From the NCBI GenBank assembly GCA_964457545.1, contig CAYWEN010000010.1, forward strand, positions 62,001 to 126,000: a DNA stretch of 64,000 nucleotides. Reading direction: 5' to 3'. Of this stretch, positions 17,765 through 27,629 are shown piece by piece. Position 1 is the stretch's first letter; each line of letters opens with the position of its first letter. The stretch is from JAGGTJ01 sp964457545 (GTDB lineage Bacteria > Desulfobacterota > DSM-4660 > Desulfatiglandales > Desulfatiglandaceae). The notes under the pieces are model-generated. The model made no database searches and had not been told where the DNA came from. It saw nothing but the letters and a program-made list of their open reading frames with translations. The position numbers were made by a program, and so were the translations under genes.

Positions 17765-18412
17765 ATGACAGAGACTGAACATGACAAGACGGTCAGGAAA
17801 GAACCGATCTGTCCTGACACTGCAATATCGGCAGGCCTTGCTCTCTGTCATGTATGTAAAAAGGTTTGCCCTTTTGAAGAACAAGGAAAACTTCTTTGTC
17901 CAAGATGCGGGGCAAGGATACATCTTCGCAAGACTGACAGCATGGCAAGGACATGGGCATTTCTTATAACGGCGGCTGTTTTGCTGTTTCCCGCCAATAT
18001 TCTGCCTGTTATGACGGTAAACAGCTTTGGAGTATATGAATCATCTACCATATTGAATGGTATCATATACTTTTTTCAAAATGGTTCTTATGGCATAGGC
18101 CTGATTATCCTTGTTGCGAGTATATTTGTGCCTGCATTTAAAATCATTGGTATCGGCATGGTATTGCTGTCTGTTCATTTCAGATGGAAGAGCTGGTCCA
18201 GACATAAGACATTGATGTTCCGGTGTATAGAATTTGTAGGACGATGGTCAATGCTTGATATCTTTGTTGTAACCTTGCTCCAGGCGATTGTTGATTTTGC
18301 TCCCTTGACATCTGTAGAGGTTGGGCCAGGAGCGAGATACTTTGCAGGTGTTGTTCTGTTTACCCTGTTTGCTACGGTTAGTTTTGATTTGCGTCTGATT
18401 TGGGATGTTTAA
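17765..18412 (+). CDS. LetA/PqiA-family inner-membrane protein, second copy
   Basis: 215 residues from the ATG at 17765, which has AGGGG six bases before it; the frame is open from 17675. A zinc ribbon (CHVCKKVC, CPRCG) precedes four membrane segments. NILPVMTVNSFGVYESSTI is the PqiA-domain signature. It is a paralogue of the preceding gene, and the pair corresponds to the two halves of LetA. The following gene encodes a seven-MCE LetB-like protein. Together they form a probable inner-to-outer-membrane lipid transport system. Confidence 0.87.
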   Translation: MTETEHDKTVRKEPICPDTAISAGLALCHVCKKVCPFEEQGKLLCPRCGARIHLRKTDSMARTWAFLITAAVLLFPANILPVMTVNSFGVYESSTILNGIIYFFQNGSYGIGLIILVASIFVPAFKIIGIGMVLLSVHFRWKSWSRHKTLMFRCIEFVGRWSMLDIFVVTLLQAIVDFAPLTSVEVGPGARYFAGVVLFTLFATVSFDLRLIWDV

Positions 18413-18681
18413 ATCTGTAAACGGCTTTGCTTTTTTTTGCAGTTTTCACATTTGCCGTGCGCTGTATGCCTGCTTTTAATGTGAGACAGGTGTTGCATAC
18501 AGACAGATGAGAAGTGTATGTATCTCCTGTGTTTGGTCTTTTGATCTTGCACGGAAATTCCTTTTGACAGTATGCATACCTTGTGAATGCATGTAAACTG
18601 TCTTGCATATAGATGCTGCCCCCTTCAGGCATATTTGTTTGTGTTCTGTATGTTTTATCTGTTTTTACCAGGAAAGGATTT

Positions 18682-21390
18682 ATGCGTAAACCAGTTGTAA
18701 AAAAGGAACATTTACCATCACCTGTATGGATTTTGCCTGTCCTTGCCCTTATTATTGGTGGATGGCTTCTTTACAAGGCTGTTCGTGATGCCGCTATCCC
18801 TATAACAGTGCATTTTGAAAATGCTGAAGGAGTTGTACCAGGCAAGACCAGGGTCGTTTACAAGGGTATTCCTGTTGGCATTGTCAGAAAAATCAATATT
18901 GATTCTGATGTTAAAAGTGTCAGCCTTACCATAGAGATAAACAGCAAGGCCAAACATGGTCTTGTAAAAGACACCCTGTTCTGGCTTGTAAAACCGGAGA
19001 TTTCAGCGGGCAGGATAAAGGGTTTGGAGACACTCTTTTCAGGAACCTATATTGGAATGAGGCCAGGAAGTTCAAATGTGACCTGTGTTGAATTTTATGG
19101 CCTTATGGAGCCTCCTTCTGTTCCTGCAGATGCACCGGGACTCCATATAAAACTTAAGGCTGATTCTCTTGGCTCTCTACAGAAGGGGTCCCGGATATAT
19201 TTTAAAAGCATATCTATAGGTTCTGTACAGGATTATATTCTGGAAAGAGACGGGACTGTTTTTATTAGTGCCTACATTAAGCCAGAATATGTCTATCTTG
19301 TAAGGGAATCTTCCCTGTTCTGGAATGCAAGCGGATTGACCCTGACTGGTGATCTGTCCGGATTCAGACTTCATATGGAGACGCTGGCAAGCCTTGTTTA
19401 TGGAGGAATAGGTCTTTATACTCCTGACCAGAACAGCCCCCTGGCCAAAAATGGAGATATTTTTATACTGCATTCAAGCATTGATAATGCCAGGTTTGGT
19501 CTGACTATGTTTTTAAGACTGCCTTCTGCCAAGGGACTGAAAGCCGGTATTTCAAAGCTGATATACAGAGGGATTGAGCTCGGCACAGTAACGGATCTTA
19601 TGCTTGATAAGAATGAAAGACATACGGTTACGGCAACTATTGTGATAGATCCGATGGCAGATTTTATACTTAGAAAGCATACAAAATTCTGGGTTGTCAA
19701 GCCGAGATTTTCGATTACCGGTATTGAACATGCCGAAACACTTATTAAGGGCGCGTACATTACATTAAAGCCCGGCACAGGTGTTTTTTGCAATCATTTT
19801 ACGGCCAAGGATCAGCCCAATTCTGAAGAGCCCATGGAACCGGGTACTGTTTTAAGGTTACGGGCATCTGATTCAACGTCTCTGTCTGTTGGGGCCCCTG
19901 TTCTTTACAGGAGGTTCAGGGTAGGAGAGATAACCGGTTTTGACCTTGATTCCAAGGGCAATGGTATTGTGGCCAATATCCTTGTCTATCAAAGGTATGC
20001 TCGTTTCCTGACTCCAGAATCAGTGTTTTTTAAGGTGGGTGGGATAACGGTCAATGCAAATCTGAAAGGAATCAGTGTCAAGGCAGGGACGATCACCTCA
20101 ATACTGAATGGCGGTGTGGCATTTGTTAATCCTGGAAAGTCAAGGAAATCAGGCCGGTTGCATAATAAAAGGTATAACTTTATTCTCTATGAAAGCTATG
20201 AGGATGCCATAAAGGCAGTTCCTGCACTGCAATCACAGGGACGTTTGTTGCATTTCAGGGCGTCAGACCTTAAAAGCATAAGAATTGGTTCTCCTGTGCT
20301 TTACAAGAAAGTAGCAGTAGGAGAGATACTTGGATACAGGATTGCAGAAAAGGGAAGGGGAGTTGTTATTGATGTATTTATCAAGGAGAAGTATTTCCAT
20401 CTTATTAATAGTGCAACCAGATTTTACAATATAAGCGGTATAGACATGAAAGGAGATCTGTCCGGGATACGCATTAAAACCGGTTCCCTTAAAAGTGTCA
20501 TTGAAGGTGGGGTTGCATTTTTTACGCCTGAAGGGGGCAGGAGAATAGGCGCAGGACACATGTTTTACCTGTATGATGACTACCAGGCAGCTATTGATAC
20601 AGAGAAGTTGAATTTGACTATCCGGTTGAACAGTGCAGATCATTTTAAAAAGGATATGAGAATACGCTATCGGGGTATGGATATAGGCAGGGTGAAGAAT
20701 TTGAGATACAGTCCGGAAAAAGGAGTTTTTTTGGGCAATGCATTGGTTGACAGGCAATACAGAAAACTGTTTTGCAGAGGTACAAGGGTATGGATGGTAA
20801 TGCCTGAAGTCAGTATCTCTGGTATAAAGCATATTGATACAGTTGTTGGAGGATCATATTTTGAGGTTGTTCCTGGTAAAGGTCCCCTGTGTAATGAGAT
20901 CCTGGCCATGAATTTTCCTCCTGATGTAGAGGATGTAAAAGATGGTCTGAACATTATTCTGGAGACTCCGAGCCTTGGTTCATTAAAAAAGGGTTCATGT
21001 GTTTATTATCGTCAGATCAGGATTGGAAGGGTAACAGGTTATGAGCTTTCTCCTACAGCACGGAATGTATGGGTTCATGTGAATATCTTTCCACGGTATT
21101 TGCCACTTGTAAGAGATGTAAGCAGGTTCTGGAATGTCAGTGGAATCAGAGTGGATGCAGGTCTTTTTTCAGGCGTCAGGATCAATATGGAGTCCCTTGA
21201 GTCAGTTGTTGCAGGCGGAATTGCGATGGCAACCCCTGAAACAGAAGGGGGCAAGGTTTCAGGCCACAGTGTTTCCAATGGATATCATTTTGTTTTGTAT
21301 GAAAAACCTGAAGATAAATGGCTTGAATGGAGGCCAGTAATTCCGCTTGGAGAAAACAGAAGGCCTGATGGATTTGCAACAAGTCATTAG
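18682..21390 (+). CDS. letB: LetB-like MCE protein with seven MCE domains
   Basis: 902 residues. One N-terminal membrane segment (about 15-33, PVWILPVLALIIGGWLLY) is followed by seven MCE repeats, each containing a strand pair of the kind VVYKGIPVGIV, IYFKSISIGSV, LIYRGIELGTV, VLYRRFRVGEI, VLYKKVAVGEI, IRYRGMDIGRV and VYYRQIRIGRV. Seven domains is the number in E. coli LetB (877 residues), whose stacked rings make a periplasm-spanning lipid tunnel; PqiB has three. The frame is open from 18613, but AGGAAAGG precedes the ATG at 18682. Operon with the two LetA-like genes. I see no PqiC-like lipoprotein gene in the operon. Confidence 0.92.
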   Translation: MRKPVVKKEHLPSPVWILPVLALIIGGWLLYKAVRDAAIPITVHFENAEGVVPGKTRVVYKGIPVGIVRKINIDSDVKSVSLTIEINSKAKHGLVKDTLFWLVKPEISAGRIKGLETLFSGTYIGMRPGSSNVTCVEFYGLMEPPSVPADAPGLHIKLKADSLGSLQKGSRIYFKSISIGSVQDYILERDGTVFISAYIKPEYVYLVRESSLFWNASGLTLTGDLSGFRLHMETLASLVYGGIGLYTPDQNSPLAKNGDIFILHSSIDNARFGLTMFLRLPSAKGLKAGISKLIYRGIELGTVTDLMLDKNERHTVTATIVIDPMADFILRKHTKFWVVKPRFSITGIEHAETLIKGAYITLKPGTGVFCNHFTAKDQPNSEEPMEPGTVLRLRASDSTSLSVGAPVLYRRFRVGEITGFDLDSKGNGIVANILVYQRYARFLTPESVFFKVGGITVNANLKGISVKAGTITSILNGGVAFVNPGKSRKSGRLHNKRYNFILYESYEDAIKAVPALQSQGRLLHFRASDLKSIRIGSPVLYKKVAVGEILGYRIAEKGRGVVIDVFIKEKYFHLINSATRFYNISGIDMKGDLSGIRIKTGSLKSVIEGGVAFFTPEGGRRIGAGHMFYLYDDYQAAIDTEKLNLTIRLNSADHFKKDMRIRYRGMDIGRVKNLRYSPEKGVFLGNALVDRQYRKLFCRGTRVWMVMPEVSISGIKHIDTVVGGSYFEVVPGKGPLCNEILAMNFPPDVEDVKDGLNIILETPSLGSLKKGSCVYYRQIRIGRVTGYELSPTARNVWVHVNIFPRYLPLVRDVSRFWNVSGIRVDAGLFSGVRINMESLESVVAGGIAMATPETEGGKVSGHSVSNGYHFVLYEKPEDKWLEWRPVIPLGENRRPDGFATSH

Positions 21391-21606
21391 GGAGGTTTTA
21401 CAAGGCCGGCTGTTCCTTAGCTTTTCTGGATGACAAGGCCTGTGTTTTGGGGAGGGAATCAGAAGATTATGAAAAAGGCCGTATATATATGGTGTGTTTG
21501 AGTTATCCGTCTGAATGGCGGATAAGATCTTCTGTATGCTGATATCCGTTGAAACAGGCCTTGTACGTCCGGGGATGGCAACAGGATATTTTGAAGCTGT
21601 TCCGGT

Positions 21607-21804
21607 TTATATCATGTGTGGTTCAAACAGGATCTTGTGGTCTACAAGATTCATCCTCTTTATCTTGCCCTTTATTTCCTTTTGCTCTCCGAACAGATTG
21701 ATAAACATCCAGGAGTCGTTTCCCATGTATTTTGCAGTTTCTATGGATTCCATGAACAGTTCTTCCTTATCTCCTTTAATGGTATAGACATTTGCTTCAC
21801 ACAT
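21607..21804 (-). CDS. CooT-family nickel-binding protein
   Basis: 65 residues starting MCEANVYTIKGDKEELFMES. This matches the small CooT family, whose N-terminal Met-Cys binds nickel and which was first linked to maturation of carbon monoxide dehydrogenase. Cys2 is present. Its ATG overlaps the stop of the preceding DUF3842 gene by 8 bases, so the two are translationally coupled. No CODH gene is in the window, so partner enzyme is inferred only. Confidence 0.85.
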   Translation of the reverse strand: MCEANVYTIKGDKEELFMESIETAKYMGNDSWMFINLFGEQKEIKGKIKRMNLVDHKILFEPHMI

Positions 21805-22219
21805 TTCTGATCACCTCCTTTGTCCTTTCTACTGCCTTTTGCACAAGGTGCGGCAAAGGCTCGTCCAGTATTCCTACAATTTCGACCCTTTCCTGACTCA
21901 GGGGAATAAGTATTTTTTGGGCAGGGCTTGATATAATTGATTCTGCCATCTTTGCTGTTACCTCTCCAAGCATTGCATTGGCCCAGGTTACAGATATTGG
22001 GCCTACAATACAATCTGTCATAAATACCGTATGACAGATTGCATTTTCTCCGCTTGCGCCCCTGTTTGCACCAGCCTTGAGCATGCGGGAGGTAGCTATA
22101 CCGTTTGTTCCAAGGGCGATTAATTCCACAGTTTCACCGAATGCCTGTTTCATATACTTGATAAGTGTAGCCCCTATACCGCCTCCCTGTCCATCTATAA
22201 TACAAATCCTTTTTTGCAT
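21797..22219 (-). CDS. DUF3842 family protein
   Basis: 140 residues. Start MQKRICIIDGQGGGIGATLI, a nucleotide-binding-like Gly-rich turn, followed by conserved IALGTNGIATSRMLKAGAN and TDCIVGPISVTWANAMLGE. These match my memory of the DUF3842 family, often next to a CooT-like gene in anaerobes. The fold resembles a Rossmann-like cytoplasmic protein; activity unknown. AGAGG precedes the ATG. It overlaps the CooT-like gene by 8 bases, and lies downstream of rel. Confidence 0.85.
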   Translation of the reverse strand: MQKRICIIDGQGGGIGATLIKYMKQAFGETVELIALGTNGIATSRMLKAGANRGASGENAICHTVFMTDCIVGPISVTWANAMLGEVTAKMAESIISSPAQKILIPLSQERVEIVGILDEPLPHLVQKAVERTKEVIRNV

Positions 22220-22346
22220 ATAACCTCTTTTTTTATTGTTGAAATATCTTGCATGAATGCTTTTTGAAATTTACGGCATGTTTTGCAAGGCCTGTGTGCA
22301 GGCTGACAGGCCTTATTCAGTACCCAAAGATTGATTTGTGGATGGA

Positions 22347-24488
22347 CTAAATACGTTCTGCTGTGATAATATTTTTAAGTTTCTTGATGTTGTTTATGAG
22401 ATCCTGAATCTGTCTGTTGTTTTGTACGCCAACTGTAAACAGTCCTATCCCCTTGTTGTCTATTGTTGTTTTTACGCTTGCCTGTATGATGTTTATGTCT
22501 TTTTGCGCCATTATGGAGCTTATTTCTGCCAATACCCCTTTGCCATCAGAACCTATGACCTTAAGTTTGGCAGGATAAGTCTCTGTTTCCTCGGGATCCC
22601 ACGATACCTCTATCAGTCTGTCCGGGTCAGTGCCAAGTACATGCGGACAGTCGGGATTATGTATTGTTACTCCCCGGCCTCTTGTTATATATCCTACTAC
22701 AGGATCGCCCGGTACGGGATGACAGCACTTTGGGAAATGTATCAGCACATCACTTACTCCCCTGATTCTGATCCCTCTGTCTTTTTTTCTCCATTTTATG
22801 CGATCAACTGCCTTTCCGACTAATCCCGGCCTCTTTTTTTTCCTGATACCGAGATGTACTTTTATCTGTCCGACAACGTGGCGTAAAGAGATTGTTCCCA
22901 GCCCAATCTGGGCCATCAGGTCTTCTGTGGAATTGATGGAGAATTCCTTTGCCACAGACAGGAGTGTATCCTTTTTTATGATACTTTCAAGATTTAAATG
23001 ATCCTGTTTCAATGTCTTTGCAAGCAGTTCTTTTCCAAGTTTTATGGATTCTTCCCGTTCCTGTGTTCTCAGCCATTGTCTTATGCGGTTCTTTGCCCTT
23101 GGTGTACAGACATAAGTTAGCCAGTCTGCACTGGGATGCTGTTTTGGAGAAGTGATGATCTCTACAGTTTCTCCATTCTTCAGTTCATAATGTAACGGGA
23201 CTATCTTTCCGTTTACCTTTGCACCCATACACCTTTTCCCCACTTCTGAATGAATACTGTATGCAAAATCAATGGGCGTGGCTCCCTTTGGCAGGGATTT
23301 TACCTCTCCTGTTGGTGTAAAGATGTAAACGTGGTTGGGAAAAAGATCCAGGCGAACACTTTCCATAAACTCCGTTGGGTCTTTAAGGTTTCTCTGCCAT
23401 TCCAGAAGCTGCCTCAGCCATGAGAACTGTTCTGCTTCTGTCTTGCTTGCAATCCCTCCTTCCTTGTATTTCCAGTGTGCGGCAATTCCCTCTTCCGCAA
23501 TTTTGTCCATCTCCCATGTCCGTATCTGAACCTCCATACGTTGTCCAACAGGACCAATAACGGTCGTATGTAGTGACTGGTACATGTTCTCTTTAGGGAC
23601 GGATATGTAGTCCTTGAATCTTAAAGGGACCTGTTTCCACATTGAATGTATGATTCCAAGGGCAGCGTAGCATTCTTTTACACTCTGCACTATGACACGG
23701 AAGGCAAGGACATCGTATACCTGACCGGGAGACAGGTTTTGTGTGATCATTTTTTTGTAAATACTGTAAAGATGTTTGTGTCGTCCTTTTATTGTGGCCT
23801 CTATTCCTGCCTCCCCCAATTTCCGGGAAAGCATATCGGTCACATTTTTTATGAACTCTGCTCTTTCACTTCGTCTTTGTGCAACCTCTGCATTGACTTT
23901 TTTGTAGGATTCCGGATCAAGGTAGTAAAAACATAGATCTTCCAGGTTTGATCTTAGCCAGAAAATACCCATTCGGCCGGCAATAGGGGCATAGATATCG
24001 AGTGTTTCCTTGGCAATACGCTTCTGTTTTTCTTCAGACTGAAAGCCCAATGTCCTCATATTGTGTAAACGATCCGCCAGTTTTACCATGATAACCCGTA
24101 TATCCGAGGCCATGGCAAGGATCATTTTGCGGATGTTTTCTGCCTGTCTCTGTTCGTGGCTGGCAAATTCTATCCGGCCTATTTTTGTAACACCTTCTAC
24201 AATATTGGCGGTTTCTTCTCCAAACAGCCGTGTTATTTCATCGTTGGTGGCATAGGTGTCCTCTATTGTATCATGGAGAAGTCCCGCAGCAATGCATACT
24301 ACATCCATCTTCATACGGGCAAGTATGTTGGCCACTTCAAGGGGATGTGACAGGTACGGTTCCCCGGAGAGTCGTATCTGCCCCTTATGTGCTCTTGCAG
24401 AATAGACATAGGCCTTTTCTATCAGTTCCACATTGGCATTGGGATGATATTCACATACTTTTGAGGTTATGTCGTTCAGTCTGATCAT
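22347..24488 (-). CDS. rel: Bifunctional (p)ppGpp synthetase/hydrolase (RelA/SpoT)
   Basis: 713 residues. Hydrolase domain: His48, His72-Asp73 (LLHDTIEDT) and the KLADRLHNMRTL motif are intact. Synthetase domain: RFKDYIS and NMYQSLHTTVIG near residues 275-310. TGS domain (VYIFTPTGEVKSLPKGATPIDFAY), helical/zinc-finger region (HFPKCCHPVPGDPVVGYITRGRG) and a C-terminal ACT domain (LKVIGSDGKGVLAEISSIMAQ) follow in the normal order. Makes and degrades the stringent-response alarmone. Overlaps the proS stop by 4 bases (ATGA), so the two are coupled, and DUF3842 and CooT-like genes follow 127 bp downstream. Confidence 0.95.
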   Translation of the reverse strand: MIRLNDITSKVCEYHPNANVELIEKAYVYSARAHKGQIRLSGEPYLSHPLEVANILARMKMDVVCIAAGLLHDTIEDTYATNDEITRLFGEETANIVEGVTKIGRIEFASHEQRQAENIRKMILAMASDIRVIMVKLADRLHNMRTLGFQSEEKQKRIAKETLDIYAPIAGRMGIFWLRSNLEDLCFYYLDPESYKKVNAEVAQRRSERAEFIKNVTDMLSRKLGEAGIEATIKGRHKHLYSIYKKMITQNLSPGQVYDVLAFRVIVQSVKECYAALGIIHSMWKQVPLRFKDYISVPKENMYQSLHTTVIGPVGQRMEVQIRTWEMDKIAEEGIAAHWKYKEGGIASKTEAEQFSWLRQLLEWQRNLKDPTEFMESVRLDLFPNHVYIFTPTGEVKSLPKGATPIDFAYSIHSEVGKRCMGAKVNGKIVPLHYELKNGETVEIITSPKQHPSADWLTYVCTPRAKNRIRQWLRTQEREESIKLGKELLAKTLKQDHLNLESIIKKDTLLSVAKEFSINSTEDLMAQIGLGTISLRHVVGQIKVHLGIRKKKRPGLVGKAVDRIKWRKKDRGIRIRGVSDVLIHFPKCCHPVPGDPVVGYITRGRGVTIHNPDCPHVLGTDPDRLIEVSWDPEETETYPAKLKVIGSDGKGVLAEISSIMAQKDINIIQASVKTTIDNKGIGLFTVGVQNNRQIQDLINNIKKLKNIITAERI

Positions 24489-26230
24489 AACAATTCAGGA
24501 TCTGCAGAAGATGTTTTATGATATAGATCTTTGACAGTCTCTTGTATAAAAGAAGGGCACATGTTGACAGAAAGTGTTTTTACCTCTTTCTTGTTACGTA
24601 ATTTAATCTCTACTGTTCCTTTTTTTATTCCCTTGACTCCCACAGTGATACGGACAGGAATACCAATAAGATCAGCATCTTTGAACTTTACACCTGGCCG
24701 TTCATCCCTGTCGTCTAAAATAACGTCAATCCCCTGTTCAATCAAATCCTCATAAATTGTCTGTGCTGCCTTGCTGACAGACGGATCATGTATCTGCAAT
24801 GGCAGAATAATCACCTCAAAGGGGGCAATGGAAACAGGCAGGATAATGCCGTCTTTGTCATTATTCTGTTCGATTGCCGCTGCAAGGCACCTCCCCACAC
24901 CTATGCCATAGCACCCCATGATACAGGGTCTTTCATTGCCCTTTTCATCAAGAAACAATGCTTTCATTGCCTTGCTGTATTTTGTGCCCAGCTTGAATAT
25001 ATGACCAACTTCAATACCCCTCAAAAAACGAATGCTGTCCCCACATTTTGGGCATTTGTCCTTTGGGGTAATGAAACGCAGATCTCCAAACCTGTCTACA
25101 TGAAAGTCTCTGTCAAGGTTTACGTTTTTAAGGTGGAGATCCTTTTTGTTGCCGCCTGTGACAAAATTAACCATATTTTTGACTGCCATGTCAGCCACTA
25201 TCCTGATCTTCAGGTTCACCGGCCCGGCAAAACCCACAGGAGCATTGGTTATATCCATGACCGTTTTTTCATTTGCAAATTCTACTGACCTGGCGCCAAG
25301 AAGGTTTTTGAGCTTGATCTCATTAAGGTCATGATCTCCCCTGATCAGGACAGCGACTGTTTCTTGGTCTGATTTGACAATCAGGGTTTTTACAAGTCTG
25401 TCTGGAGGTATATCTAAAAGGGCTGTTACCTCTTCAATTGTTTTTGCATCCGGTGTTGCTATTTCTTCTATGGGAGCCATCCCGATGTCTGGCACAGGGA
25501 TTGTATCTTCTGTTTTTATTTCCGCTTTTTCAAGATTTGCAGCATAGTTGCATGAACAGCAGGCTATGATCTGATCTTCACCTGTATCTGCGAGGACCAT
25601 AAATTCATGGGAATAGCTTCCTCCGATAGTGCCGGAATCTGCCTCTACTGCCCTGAAATCAAGGCCGCAACGTTCAAATATTCTGCAATAGGCCCTTTTC
25701 ATCTGCTCGTAACTATGATTGGCGCCATTCTCATCTGTATCGAAACTGTATGCGTCTTTCATGATAAACTCACGGCATCGCATCATGCCGAATCTGGGAC
25801 GTGTTTCATCCCTGAACTTGGTCTGTATCTGATAAAAGTTTACAGGCAGTTGTCTGTAAGAGTGGATTTCATTTCGTACAAGATCTGTTATAATCTCTTC
25901 ATGGGTTGGGCCAAGACATGCTTCATGGTCATGTCGATCCCTGAATCTTAACAGTTCCCGTCCGTAATAATCCCATCTTCCGCTTTCCTTCCATAGCTCT
26001 GCCGGCTGAACCGCGGGCATAAGGAGTTCTATGGCACCGGCACGATTCATTTCCTCTCTTATGATTTTCTCTATCTTTCTTATACACCTGAGACCTATAG
26101 GCAAAATGGTATATATTCCCGAGGTCAGCTTTCTTATCATTCCGGCTCTTAACATAAGTTGATGGCTTACTATCTCTGCTTCTGATGGGATTTCCTTATG
26201 TGTAGGTATAAAAAATTCTGAAAATTTCAT
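24485..26230 (-). CDS. proS: Prolyl-tRNA synthetase (bacterial type with editing domain)
   Basis: 581 residues, slightly over the usual 565-575. Class II motif 2 (FRDETRPRFGMMRCREF) and motif 3 (GCYGIGVGRCLAA) flank the YbaK-like editing insert (about 220-400), whose conserved DHDLNEIKLKNLLG is visible. It has the anticodon-binding C-terminal domain (DRDERPGVKFKDADLIGIP). Charges tRNA-Pro and clears mischarged Ala-tRNA-Pro. It lies between ispG and rel on the minus strand, with a 4-base overlap to rel. The ribosome-binding site is modest (GGAGA 12 bases before the ATG). Confidence 0.96.
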   Translation of the reverse strand: MKFSEFFIPTHKEIPSEAEIVSHQLMLRAGMIRKLTSGIYTILPIGLRCIRKIEKIIREEMNRAGAIELLMPAVQPAELWKESGRWDYYGRELLRFRDRHDHEACLGPTHEEIITDLVRNEIHSYRQLPVNFYQIQTKFRDETRPRFGMMRCREFIMKDAYSFDTDENGANHSYEQMKRAYCRIFERCGLDFRAVEADSGTIGGSYSHEFMVLADTGEDQIIACCSCNYAANLEKAEIKTEDTIPVPDIGMAPIEEIATPDAKTIEEVTALLDIPPDRLVKTLIVKSDQETVAVLIRGDHDLNEIKLKNLLGARSVEFANEKTVMDITNAPVGFAGPVNLKIRIVADMAVKNMVNFVTGGNKKDLHLKNVNLDRDFHVDRFGDLRFITPKDKCPKCGDSIRFLRGIEVGHIFKLGTKYSKAMKALFLDEKGNERPCIMGCYGIGVGRCLAAAIEQNNDKDGIILPVSIAPFEVIILPLQIHDPSVSKAAQTIYEDLIEQGIDVILDDRDERPGVKFKDADLIGIPVRITVGVKGIKKGTVEIKLRNKKEVKTLSVNMCPSFIQETVKDLYHKTSSADPELL

Positions 26231-26302
26231 AGGTTAAAGTTCTCCAAAGATATAATTTAAAATCATGTTTTTTAGAAAACAACATGTTCCGCCTTTTGGG
26301 TG

Positions 26303-27385
26303 TCAGGTTCTGGTATCCGGGTGAATGAATTTTTTTACCTCTTCTACAATGACCTTTTCAAGGTCCTTTTCCGGCACCTTTTTCACAACCCTGCCGTTAC
26401 GGAAAAATATTCCCTTGCCTTTTCCGCCTGCAATGCCAAGGTCGGCCTCTTTTGCTTCTCCGGGCCCGTTAACAACGCAACCCATGATTGCCACCTTTGG
26501 TGATTCCGTAATGTCGGACAGGGCCTTATCGACACTGTCTACGAGACTGAAAAGGTCTATCTGGCATCTTCCGCATGTGGGGCAGGATATTATTTCAACC
26601 CCCCTGTGTCTGATATCCAGTGCCCTCAGTATTTCATAGGCAACCTTGACCTCTTCAACAGGATCTCTTGTAAGGGAGACCCGAAAGGTGTCTCCAATAC
26701 CCTTGGCAAGAAGGAAACCTATACCGAGGGTATTTTTTACAGTACCGGGAATCAGGGTGCCTGCCTCTGTGACTCCAAGGTGCAAGGGATAGTCCACCTT
26801 TTCACTTAACAGTTCATAGGCCCTTATTGTATTTATTACATTGGATGACTTTAAGGATATCTTGATCTTGTCAAAGCCTTTGGACTCCAGTATCCCTACA
26901 TGAATCAATGCGCTTTCCACCATTGCCTCAGGGGATGGGTACCCATATTTTGCAAGTATGTCCTTTTGCAGGGAACCTGCGTTAACGCCTATTCGAATGG
27001 GTACTCCCCTGTCTGAAGCGGCCCTGACAACCTTTTCGACTGCCTGTTGACTGCCGATATTGCCGGGATTAATCCTCAGCCCATCTGCATTTCCTTCCAG
27101 GACCTTCAGTGCAAGACGGTGATCAAAATGGATATCAGCTACAAGAGGAACCTCTACCCGGGCCCTTATCTTCTTAAAGGCATTTGCGGCATCTTCATCA
27201 GGAATGGCAAGACGCACTATTTCACAACCGTATCTTGCAAGGCTTTTGATCTGGTTAACAGTCGATTGAATATCCCTGGTATCTGTATTGGTCATTGACT
27301 GTACGGCAACAGGTGCTCCATCTCCTATTGGTACTTTGCCTATATATATTCTGCGTGTGACTCTTCTTTTATGCAAGCTGAACAT
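26303..27385 (-). CDS. ispG: 4-hydroxy-3-methylbut-2-enyl-diphosphate synthase
   Basis: 360 residues. Reduces MEcPP to HMBPP in the MEP pathway. The [4Fe-4S] ligands are the pair in SCPTCGRCQ plus the cysteine in GCVVNGPGEA. The barrel motifs PIGDGAPVAVQSMTNTDTRD, ADIHFD and RINPGNIG are intact. GGAGA lies 12 bases before the ATG at 27385. It heads the minus-strand group ispG-proS-rel (72-bp gap to proS), a common arrangement. Product of the ispF pathway step is its substrate. Confidence 0.95.
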   Translation of the reverse strand: MFSLHKRRVTRRIYIGKVPIGDGAPVAVQSMTNTDTRDIQSTVNQIKSLARYGCEIVRLAIPDEDAANAFKKIRARVEVPLVADIHFDHRLALKVLEGNADGLRINPGNIGSQQAVEKVVRAASDRGVPIRIGVNAGSLQKDILAKYGYPSPEAMVESALIHVGILESKGFDKIKISLKSSNVINTIRAYELLSEKVDYPLHLGVTEAGTLIPGTVKNTLGIGFLLAKGIGDTFRVSLTRDPVEEVKVAYEILRALDIRHRGVEIISCPTCGRCQIDLFSLVDSVDKALSDITESPKVAIMGCVVNGPGEAKEADLGIAGGKGKGIFFRNGRVVKKVPEKDLEKVIVEEVKKFIHPDTRT

Positions 27386-27629
27386 GTTTTGACAATCTCC
27401 ATAAAAAACAAGGTATTGTAATATCCTTATTGTTATTGCCTGACCGGAAACCTGGCATTGTGCAGACCGGCATGGCCGGATCCAGGATGTTCTGTCTGCC
27501 TTTGGACATAAAAATACGGTCAGGGTTCAGGATATGCTTCCGTGTATATTCTGCAATGAAAATTGATTTGATGACAATATTGTGATCTGTGATATCTTGT
27601 GCAGCCGATCATTTTTTTATTGGAAGTGG

